A DNA stretch of 64,000 bases, taken from positions 2,976,001-3,040,000 of the forward strand of contig NZ_CP067140.1 of NCBI RefSeq assembly GCF_028553805.1. The letters are read 5' to 3'. Below, in pieces: positions 1 to 6,912 of this stretch. The number at the start of each line of letters is the position of its first letter. Position 1 is the stretch's first letter. The notes below the pieces were generated by a model. It saw nothing but the letters and a program-made list of their open reading frames with translations. It searched no databases and was not told the DNA's origin. Made by a program: the position numbers and the translations under genes. The DNA comes from Paracoccus saliphilus. GTDB lineage: Bacteria; Pseudomonadota; Alphaproteobacteria; Rhodobacterales; Rhodobacteraceae.

Positions 1-76
1 CTGCGGCATCTCCGGGCTGGGTGCTGAAGAACAGGGCGATCTGGTTGGTCATCATGACCAGTTTTTCAGGCGACAT
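1..76 (-). CDS. fdsD: Formate dehydrogenase delta subunit FdsD, N-terminal part (gene runs off the left edge)
   Basis: The first 25 codons, read leftward from the ATG at 76, begin MSPEKLVMMTNQIALFFSTQ, the typical start of FdsD, a small subunit of NAD-dependent molybdenum formate dehydrogenase involved in cofactor insertion or stability. The rest lies beyond base 1. The ATG sits inside the end of fdhD, so the two genes overlap by 11 bases, which suggests translational coupling at the end of the fds operon. The identification rests on this N-terminus and on its position after fdhD. Confidence 0.82.
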   Translation of the reverse strand, partial: MSPEKLVMMTNQIALFFSTQPGDAA

Positions 77-890
77 GGCGAAACTCGGCCTCCAATCGTT
101 CGGGATGGGAAAATAGATCGAATCCTCCGCCGCGAGCAAAGCCCGCGACCGTGACCCCTGCCCCTTCGGCAAGGCGCAGGGCGTGCAACGTGGGGGCCGA
201 GACGGCGATCAGGATTGCGCAACCGGCCATGGCGCATTTCTGCACCATTTCTACCGAGACGCGACTGGTCAGCACGAACGCGCCCTGCCCAGGGTCCAAC
301 CCCTGGCGCGCCATCGCTCCGACAAGCTTGTCCAGGGCGTTGTGTCGACCAACATCCTCGCGGGCGAGGATCATGCCTCGATCCGGCATCAGGAAGCCAG
401 CCGCATGAACGCCGTGGGTGCGGTCATGCAGGGGCTGCCATTCGCATAACCGATCGGTGGCAGAGGCAACCTCCCCGATGGACGGAGCTGGCCCCCGCCC
501 ATGCAGGACCGGCAATGGACGAATAGCCTGCTCCAGGCTGTCGATCCCGCAAAGGCCGCAGCCGACCGGACCGGCCAAACTCCGGCGACGGGCGCTCAGT
601 GCTTCGGCTCGGGGTCCGGTCAACCACATCTGCGCCTCAATCCCTCTGGCATGGGCAACAATCTCGCATGCGGCAATCTGCTCGGGATGTGCCACGATCC
701 CTTCGGTCAGCGAAAAACCGATCGCGAAATCCTCGATATCGGCTGGAGAGGCCATCATCACCGCATGGGTGGTGCCGTCATAGACCATCGCGACCGGAGT
801 TTCCTCGGGTAAGGTCCGGCGGGCGGTAACTTGACCGCCCGCCCGGACATGAGTCGCCGGCACCGTTCCGGAGGATTCCCCGCGTTTCAT
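66..890 (-). CDS. fdhD: Formate dehydrogenase accessory sulfurtransferase FdhD
   Basis: The 274-residue product matches FdhD, which carries sulfur from a cysteine desulfurase to the Mo-bis-PGD cofactor of formate dehydrogenase. The centre holds the cysteine motif CGLCGIDS, equivalent to the sulfur-relay cysteine pair of the family, followed by the conserved DRTHGVHAAGF, EDVGRHNALDK and SRVSVEMVQK blocks. The reading frame is open further upstream, but the first methionine giving a normal FdhD N-terminus is the ATG at 890, four bases after the fdsA stop. It is the fourth gene of the fds operon and overlaps fdsD. Confidence 0.93.
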   Translation of the reverse strand: MKRGESSGTVPATHVRAGGQVTARRTLPEETPVAMVYDGTTHAVMMASPADIEDFAIGFSLTEGIVAHPEQIAACEIVAHARGIEAQMWLTGPRAEALSARRRSLAGPVGCGLCGIDSLEQAIRPLPVLHGRGPAPSIGEVASATDRLCEWQPLHDRTHGVHAAGFLMPDRGMILAREDVGRHNALDKLVGAMARQGLDPGQGAFVLTSRVSVEMVQKCAMAGCAILIAVSAPTLHALRLAEGAGVTVAGFARGGGFDLFSHPERLEAEFRHVA

Positions 891-894
891 CGCA

Positions 895-3801
895 TCACTC
901 CGCCGCCGGCAGGATGCGGCGCGACTGTTCGGCCTGCCGGTTATAGCTTTCCTGCCATTCCGAAGGCCCGTTCGATGGGCTGACCTGCACGGCAGTGACC
1001 TTGTATTCGGGACAGTTCGTCGCCCAGTCCGAGAAATCGGTGGTGACCACATTGGCTTGCGTCTCGGGGTGGTGGAAGGTGGTATAGACGACGCCCGCCG
1101 CCACCCGCTCTGTCAGTGTCGCGCGCAATGTCGTCTCGCCCGCGCGCGAGGCCAGCCGCACCCAATCGCCCTCCTTGACGCCGCGTTGTTCGGCATCATG
1201 TGGATGAATCTCCAGGATATCCTCGGAATGCCAGGCGGAATTTTCGGTGCGCCTCGTCTGCGCGCCGACATTATATTGCGACAGGATCCGACCCGTGGTC
1301 AGTAACAGCGGAAAGCGCGGGCCGGTGCGTTCATCGGTGACGATATATTCTGTCACCATGAAATGCCCCTTGCCCGACATGAAGCCATCGACATGCATCA
1401 TCGGCGTGCCCTCGGGCGCCGCCTCGTTGCAGGGCCACTGAACCGAGCCCTTTTCTTCGAGCAGTTCGAAGCTGACACCGGCGAAGCTGGGCGTGGTCGC
1501 AGCGATCTCGTCCATGATCTGGCTGGGGTGGGTATAGTGCCAGCCCGCCCCCATCGCGTTGGCCAACATCTGCGTCACCTCCCAATCCTCGTGGCCGTTC
1601 TTCGGTGCCATCACCTTGCGGACGGGATTGATGCGCCGTTCTGCATTGGTGAAGGTGCCATCCTTTTCCAGGAAGGTAGAGCCCGGCAGGAAGACATGGG
1701 CGTAATTGGCCGTCTCGTTCAGGAACAGGTCATGGACGATCACGCATTCCATCGCCGCCAGCCCCGCCGCGACGTGATGGGTGTCCGGATCGGATTGCAG
1801 GATATCCTCGCCCTGACAATAAAGCCCCTTGAACGTTCCATCCACGGCGGCATCCAGCATGTTGGGAATGCGCAGACCCGGCTCCGGATCGATCTCGACG
1901 CCCCATGCCTGCTCGAAAATCTCGCGGACATCGGGCAGCTTGACATGGCGATAGCCCGGCAGTTCATGCGGGAAAGACCCCATGTCGCAAGAGCCCTGCA
2001 CGTTGTTCTGGCCCCGCAGCGGGTTCACGCCCACGCCTTCGCGCCCGACATTGCCGGTCAGCATGGCCAGGTTGGCGATGCCCATGACCGTGGTCGAGCC
2101 CTGACTGTGTTCAGTCACACCGAGGCCGTAATAGATAGCACCATTGCCTCCCGTCGCGTAAAGCCGCGCCGCCGCACGCAGATCGGCGGCGGGAACGCCG
2201 GTCAGCATCTCGATCGCTTCCGGCGCGTGGCGCGGGTCGCTGACAAATTCGGCATAATGCTGGAACTCGTCCCAATCGCAACGCTCGCGGATGAAATCCT
2301 CGTCATGCAGCCCCTCGGTCACGATCACATGCGCCATGGCGGTGACAATCGCGACATTGGTGCCCGGACGCAGCGGCAGGTGATGGCTCGCCTCGATATG
2401 GGTAGATCGCACCATGTCGATCCGGCGCGGGTCCACCACGATCACTTTCGCCCCCTGCCGCACGCGCTTTTTCATCCGCGAGGCAAAGACCGGATGCGCA
2501 TCGGTCGGGTTCGCCCCGATGATCATGATCACATCCGATTGCATCACGCTGTCAAAATCCTGCGTGCCAGCAGAGGTGCCATAGGTCTTGCCCAAACCGT
2601 ATCCGGTTGGCGAATGGCAGACACGGGCGCAGGTATCGGTGTTGTTGTTCATGAACACGGCGCGCGCCAGCTTCTGCACCAGGTATGTTTCCTCGTTGGT
2701 GCAGCGGCTCGAGGTGATCACGCCGACAGATTTGCGGCCGTATTTCTCTTGCAGCCCGCGCATCTTCGCGGCGGCAAATGCCAGCGCCTCGTCCCAATCG
2801 ACCTCGCGCCACGGTTCCTCGATGGTCTCGCGGATCATCGGTTTCAGGATGCGGTCCTTGTGATGGGCATAGCCATAGGCGAAGCGGCCCTTGACGCAGC
2901 TATGGCCCCGGTTCGCCTTGCCGTGCTTATAGGGCACCATGCGCACCAGCTCGTCGCCATTCAGCTCTGCCTTGAAATTGCAGCCTACCCCGCAATAGGC
3001 GCAGGTGGTGACGACAGAGCGCTCGGGCGTGCCCAGCTCGATCACCGATTTCTCCTGCAGCGTGGCGGTCGGGCAGGCCTGGACGCAGGCACCGCAACTG
3101 ACGCAATCCGAGGCCATGAAATCGTCGCCCGCAGCCCCGGCGCTGACCCGGCTGCCAAAGCCGCGCCCCTCGATGGTCAGTGCGAAAGTGCCCTGCACCT
3201 CTTCGCAGGCGCGCACGCAGCGCGAACAGACGATACATTTCGAGGGGTCATAGGTGAAATAGGGATTGCTCTCGTCCTTGGGGATATAGCTGGCATTCGG
3301 CCCGGCCCCGTCGCGCTGTGCAAAGTGATTGGCCAGCCCGCCATTCTCGGGCGCCTTGTAGCGCACATCGCGCAATCCCACGGCCCCGGCCATGTCTTGC
3401 AATTCGCAGTCGCCATTGGCCGCGCAGGTCAGACAGTCGAGCGGGTGATCGCTGATATACAGTTCCATCACGCCCTTGCGCATCCGGCGCAGTTTCTCGT
3501 TCTGGGTATGCACGACCATACCCTCGGCCACCGGCGTGGTGCAGGAGGCGGGCGTGCCGCGCCGCCCCTCGATCTCGACGACGCAAAGCCGGCACGAGCC
3601 GAAAGCCTCGACGCTGTCGGTGGCGCAAAGCTTGGGCACCTGAATCCCTGCCTCGGCGCAGGCGCGCATCACGGATGTGCCCTCGGGAACGGTAATCGGG
3701 AAACCATCGACGGTCAGCGAGACCGGAGCGCCGGTCCGGGCCGGGGTGCCCATGTCGCGGTCGTCACCGGGCGGAAATGCGGGAATGATGAAATCCTTCA
3801 T
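895..3801 (-). CDS. fdsA: NAD-dependent formate dehydrogenase alpha (catalytic, Mo-bis-PGD) subunit FdsA
   Basis: This 968-residue catalytic subunit oxidises formate to CO2 in the cytoplasm and passes electrons through Fe-S clusters to FdsB. The N-terminus carries a [2Fe-2S] ferredoxin domain (Cys 59, 70, 73, 87), a region with further cysteines and a 4Fe-4S ferredoxin pair (Cys 189/192/195/199 and 233/236/239/243). The molybdopterin domain follows with its own cluster (Cys 267, 270, 274, 302). In the ARVCHSP motif, Cys 395 is the expected Mo ligand in place of selenocysteine. Length and domain order are those of Rhodobacter capsulatus-type FdsA. The start overlaps the fdsB stop by four bases. 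Confidence 0.96.
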   Translation of the reverse strand: MKDFIIPAFPPGDDRDMGTPARTGAPVSLTVDGFPITVPEGTSVMRACAEAGIQVPKLCATDSVEAFGSCRLCVVEIEGRRGTPASCTTPVAEGMVVHTQNEKLRRMRKGVMELYISDHPLDCLTCAANGDCELQDMAGAVGLRDVRYKAPENGGLANHFAQRDGAGPNASYIPKDESNPYFTYDPSKCIVCSRCVRACEEVQGTFALTIEGRGFGSRVSAGAAGDDFMASDCVSCGACVQACPTATLQEKSVIELGTPERSVVTTCAYCGVGCNFKAELNGDELVRMVPYKHGKANRGHSCVKGRFAYGYAHHKDRILKPMIRETIEEPWREVDWDEALAFAAAKMRGLQEKYGRKSVGVITSSRCTNEETYLVQKLARAVFMNNNTDTCARVCHSPTGYGLGKTYGTSAGTQDFDSVMQSDVIMIIGANPTDAHPVFASRMKKRVRQGAKVIVVDPRRIDMVRSTHIEASHHLPLRPGTNVAIVTAMAHVIVTEGLHDEDFIRERCDWDEFQHYAEFVSDPRHAPEAIEMLTGVPAADLRAAARLYATGGNGAIYYGLGVTEHSQGSTTVMGIANLAMLTGNVGREGVGVNPLRGQNNVQGSCDMGSFPHELPGYRHVKLPDVREIFEQAWGVEIDPEPGLRIPNMLDAAVDGTFKGLYCQGEDILQSDPDTHHVAAGLAAMECVIVHDLFLNETANYAHVFLPGSTFLEKDGTFTNAERRINPVRKVMAPKNGHEDWEVTQMLANAMGAGWHYTHPSQIMDEIAATTPSFAGVSFELLEEKGSVQWPCNEAAPEGTPMMHVDGFMSGKGHFMVTEYIVTDERTGPRFPLLLTTGRILSQYNVGAQTRRTENSAWHSEDILEIHPHDAEQRGVKEGDWVRLASRAGETTLRATLTERVAAGVVYTTFHHPETQANVVTTDFSDWATNCPEYKVTAVQVSPSNGPSEWQESYNRQAEQSRRILPAAE

Positions 3802-5315
3802 TCGGCGGCCTCCTTATGGCAGGCAAAATCGTCGGGAAAATGGGTCAGTGCGGACATCACCGGCAGGGGCGTAAAGCCCCCGAGCGCGCAGAGGGAGCCG
3901 TCCTTCATGGTCTCGCAAAGATCGGTCAGTAGTTCCGTCGCGGCCATGTCGCCTTCGGCGATACGATCAAGCGTCTCGACTCCGCGTACGGCACCGATCC
4001 GGCAGGGCGTGCATTTGCCGCAGCTTTCGACGGCGCAGAACTCCATCGCGAAACGGGCCAGGCGCAGCATGTCGGCGCTGTCGTCGAACACCACCAGCCC
4101 GGCATGGCCGATCAGCCCGCCATTTTGGTCGAATTCTTCGTAACCCGTCGGCGTGTCGAACTTGTCGGCAGGCATGTAAGCGCCCAGAGGCCCGCCCACC
4201 TGCACCGCCTTGACCGGGCGACCGGATGCGGTGCCCCCGCCGATCTCGTTGACGATCTCGCCCAGGGTCACGCCGAACGCGGTTTCGAACAGCCCGCCAT
4301 AGCGAACGTTTCCGGCAATCTGCAGGGTCACGGTCCCACGCGACCGACCGATACCGAGATCGGCATAATTCTGCGCGCCCTTCTCGAAGATCACCGGCAC
4401 CGTAGCGAGGCTGATGACATTGTTCACCACGGTCGGCCTGCCGAGGAACCCCTCCAGCGCGGGAAGTGGTGGCTTGGCTCGGACCACACCGCGCTTGCCT
4501 TCGAGACTGTTGAGCAACGAGGTTTCCTCGCCGCAGACATAGGCACCGGCCCCTGTGCGGATTTCCATGTCGAACGCCTTGCCCGAGCCCAGCACATCCA
4601 GCCCCAGCACACCGTTCTGCCGGGCAATCCTGACGGCTTCGTTCATGACCCGGATCGCGTCGGGATATTCCGAGCGTAGGTAGACATAGCCCTTCGTGGC
4701 ACCGACCCCGAGACCGGCAATCGCCATCCCCTCGATCAGGGTAAAGGGATCGCCCTCCATGATCATCCGGTCGGCGAATGTGCCGCTGTCGCCCTCATCG
4801 GCATTGCAGACAATGTATTTCTGGGGCGCATCGGCCTCCATCACCGTCTTCCACTTGATACCGGTGGGAAAGCCTGCCCCGCCACGGCCACGCAACCCGC
4901 TTTCGGTGACTTCCGTGATGATATCCGGTTGCGGCATTGCGGCGGCACGGCGCAGACCGGCCAACCCGCCATGGGCCCGGTAATCGTCCAGATCCAGCGG
5001 GTCGATCACGCCGCAACGGGCAAAGGTCAGCCGGGTCTGGCGGGCGAAGAAAGGAATTTCCTCGACCGGGCCGAGACTGTCCAGCTTGCCGTCCAGCAAA
5101 GCAGGCACATCCTCGGGCGTCACCGGGCCATAGCCGATCCGGCCCTGTCCCTGATCGATCTCGACCAGCGGCTCAAGCCAGATCATCCCGCGCGTGCCAT
5201 TGCGGATGATCCAGGCCTCTATCCCGCGCGCCCTGGCCTCGGCTGCAATCGCATCGGCCACCTCGTCGGCACCAAGCGCCTTGGCGGCGCTGTCCATGGG
5301 AACATAGATCTTCAT
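3798..5315 (-). CDS. fdsB: NAD-dependent formate dehydrogenase beta (FMN/NADH) subunit FdsB
   Basis: This 505-residue diaphorase subunit reduces NAD+ with electrons from FdsA. The first hundred residues resemble a thioredoxin-like domain. Next come the NuoF-type nucleotide site GRGGAGFPTGIKWK, the FMN-binding CNADEGDSGTFADR segment and, near the C-terminus, the 4Fe-4S motif ESCGKCTPCR. It is fused as in other FdsB proteins, where NuoE-like and NuoF-like parts differ from respiratory complex I. It overlaps fdsG by four bases (ATGA) and fdsA by four bases, consistent with one transcript. Confidence 0.95.
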   Translation of the reverse strand: MKIYVPMDSAAKALGADEVADAIAAEARARGIEAWIIRNGTRGMIWLEPLVEIDQGQGRIGYGPVTPEDVPALLDGKLDSLGPVEEIPFFARQTRLTFARCGVIDPLDLDDYRAHGGLAGLRRAAAMPQPDIITEVTESGLRGRGGAGFPTGIKWKTVMEADAPQKYIVCNADEGDSGTFADRMIMEGDPFTLIEGMAIAGLGVGATKGYVYLRSEYPDAIRVMNEAVRIARQNGVLGLDVLGSGKAFDMEIRTGAGAYVCGEETSLLNSLEGKRGVVRAKPPLPALEGFLGRPTVVNNVISLATVPVIFEKGAQNYADLGIGRSRGTVTLQIAGNVRYGGLFETAFGVTLGEIVNEIGGGTASGRPVKAVQVGGPLGAYMPADKFDTPTGYEEFDQNGGLIGHAGLVVFDDSADMLRLARFAMEFCAVESCGKCTPCRIGAVRGVETLDRIAEGDMAATELLTDLCETMKDGSLCALGGFTPLPVMSALTHFPDDFACHKEAAE

Positions 5316-5788
5316 GCGCCCGCCTCGCTCAGCAGCTTGTCCATGCGGGCGTCGTCCACGCGACCGACAACCCGGTCATCCAGCATTGCGGCCGGGGCGC
5401 ATGCGCAAAGACCGAGACAATAGACAGGCTCGATCGTCACGGCACCGTTTTGGGTCGTGTCGTGCCAGCCGATGCCCAGTTTGCTCAACGTGGATTCCGC
5501 CAGCGTATTGGAACCCATGGACTGGCAGGCCTCTGCCCGGCAGATCCTGAGCACATGCCGGCCGGCAGGTGCATCGCGGAAATCATGGTAAAAACTGATG
5601 ACACCGTGGACCTCGGCACGCCCGAGATTCAACACATCGGCCAGGACCGGAACGGCAACCTGCGGCACATGTCCGTAGCTGTCCTGCAACGCGTGCAGCA
5701 TCGGCAGAAGAGGCCCTTCCAGAGAGGCAAGCGGCGCAACAATGGCGCGGATATCCTCTTCGGTTGGCGCTGGCACATTTACTTGCAT
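5312..5788 (-). CDS. fdsG: NAD-dependent formate dehydrogenase gamma subunit FdsG
   Basis: A 158-residue NuoE-like subunit carrying one [2Fe-2S] cluster. The cysteines are seen in CRAEACQSMG and CLGLCACAP, matching the C-x4-C and C-x3-C spacing of the family. The start chosen is ATG 5788 (MQVNVPAPTEEDI), preceded by GAAAGGCC at a suitable distance. An upstream in-frame ATG would add 15 unconserved residues. It is the first gene of the fds operon. A LysR-type fdsR, often divergent from fdsG, is not found here. Confidence 0.93.
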   Translation of the reverse strand: MQVNVPAPTEEDIRAIVAPLASLEGPLLPMLHALQDSYGHVPQVAVPVLADVLNLGRAEVHGVISFYHDFRDAPAGRHVLRICRAEACQSMGSNTLAESTLSKLGIGWHDTTQNGAVTIEPVYCLGLCACAPAAMLDDRVVGRVDDARMDKLLSEAGA

Positions 5789-5860
5789 GGCTGGCCTTTC
5801 GAATTTGCCTATAATGCAAGAAAAGCGACTCATCCATGTGAAATCAATATCGATGTTTCG

Positions 5861-5885
5861 TTAATTGATAGAAATTATCTATTAA
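5861..5885. promoter_or_regulatory. Inverted repeat upstream of fdsG, candidate LysR-type operator
   Basis: TTAATTGATA at 5861-5870 and TATCTATTAA at 5876-5885 form 10-bp arms with one mismatched pair around a 5-base spacer. The repeat lies in an AT-rich stretch about 75 bp upstream of the fdsG start. Its short symmetrical arms and T-N11-A core look like a LysR-type regulator site. The function is inferred from position only, because no regulator gene is adjacent. Confidence 0.45.
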
Positions 5886-5986
5886 GACTGAGGAACTTGC
5901 CGAGACTTTCTTCAACGCTTCACGCAGCGCTGACCGGCAGATCATGGGTCTTTTCCCTCCTCAAAAAGACGATCATCGCCTGTTCA

Positions 5987-6160
5987 ATGGCCGCCGCGAC
6001 GGGCGGACATGTCCGGATAAAGTTGAAGGATGTGCTGGAAAACGAGCCCGACCGTCTGGCCTGCTCGAATGCCGAAAAACGGGCCCGGGCCCGTCAGATC
6101 ATCGAGGGTCCGGGGCCAGAGATTGCAACCCCGTACGATGCCCGCGAGGCCTTGTTCTGA
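5987..6160 (+). pseudogene. C-terminal remnant of a DUF849/BKACE (3-keto-5-aminohexanoate cleavage enzyme family) gene
   Basis: In this frame the sequence reads GGHVRIKLKDVLENEPDRL, then NAEKRARARQIIEG and EIATPYDAREALF before the stop at 6158. This is the usual C-terminal pattern of BKACE proteins: GGHVRVGLEDN, a loop with SNA, a helix containing RII, and a final ATPxEAR motif. The rest of the roughly 300-residue TIM barrel is absent. The upstream frame is AT-rich intergenic sequence without homology I recognise, so this is a degraded fragment. The remaining sequence to 6,363 has no recognisable gene. Confidence 0.6.
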
Positions 6161-6256
6161 AAGGCGGCGGCCAAGTCGAATACCGATCCGGTCGCGGGAC
6201 GATCCGGATAGTTTGCGGGTTACGCCGAACAGGATCTGCCTGCGTTTCTACAATGT

Positions 6257-6280
6257 GGATGCGGTGATTTGCCCGCATCC
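6257..6280 (-). terminator. Hairpin downstream of soxG copy 1
   Basis: GGATGCGG (6257-6264) pairs perfectly with CCGCATCC (6273-6280) across an 8-base loop, about 85 bp past the soxG1 stop on the minus strand. There is no strong T-tract, so it is at best a weak terminator or a 3'-end stabilising hairpin. Confidence 0.35.
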
Positions 6281-6363
6281 CTCACCGTAAAGCAACGCCT
6301 TGAAGATGGTCTCATGCATCGACGGCAAGGTTGGACCTTCGTCAAGCGATGCTGGACAAAACA

Positions 6364-6900
6364 TCACAATCCTGCGCTCAACTCTTCCTGCGCCAGTTCC
6401 AGCAGCGTCAGGACATGGGGCAGGAAACTGCGCCAGACATCCATGCGGAACTCTGCCGGGCCGTCGCGCCACAGCACGATAGTGGCGCTGTCGAACAAGG
6501 TGCGGACGGCGCGGCCCTCGGCCAGCGCCTCGACATCGCGCGGGCAGCCGGTGGCCAGCAAGTCCAGCACCTGAGGCCCCGAGATATGCAGGGTGATCTC
6601 GCGGTCGCTGATCTCGCAAAGGCTGTGCGGCGCATCGTCGTAGACAGTGGCCGCCGCCCCGGTGAGCGCCCCGGCATCGTCAGGCGTAGTCACGATCAGC
6701 CATTCATCGGGGCCGAGGCACAGCGCCTCTCGCGTGCCGGTCCGGGCCCGATCGCCGATCTTCACGGGCAGATCGACGCCAAGCGCCTCTGCCAGCACCA
6801 TCCGCCGGGCAGGCCGAATCCGCAGCGAAAACCGTGCAACGAGGGCCAGTTCCTCTATCTGTACCGAAGCGGCGTTGAAATCATGCTTTTGAGTGGTCAT
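6364..6900 (-). CDS. soxG: Sarcosine oxidase gamma subunit (copy 1)
   Basis: A 178-residue SoxG, the small subunit of heterotetrameric sarcosine oxidase. It is related to the folate-binding GcvT/YgfZ fold and packs against the alpha subunit. The family signatures GPDEWLIV, HSLCEISDREI and FRMDVWRSF are visible. It is the last gene of soxB-D-A-G and starts 12 bases after the soxA stop. Of the three gamma subunits in this window it is the closest to textbook SoxG. Confidence 0.92.
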   Translation of the reverse strand: MTTQKHDFNAASVQIEELALVARFSLRIRPARRMVLAEALGVDLPVKIGDRARTGTREALCLGPDEWLIVTTPDDAGALTGAAATVYDDAPHSLCEISDREITLHISGPQVLDLLATGCPRDVEALAEGRAVRTLFDSATIVLWRDGPAEFRMDVWRSFLPHVLTLLELAQEELSAGL

Positions 6901-6912
6901 CTGCGTGCCTCC

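Noticed and set aside
1363..4143. A 926-codon open frame on the plus strand opposite fdsA/fdsB
   Set aside because: It is a mirror frame of GC-rich coding sequence on the other strand. The minus-strand products are complete, recognisable enzymes with all metal ligands, whereas this frame has no known domain.
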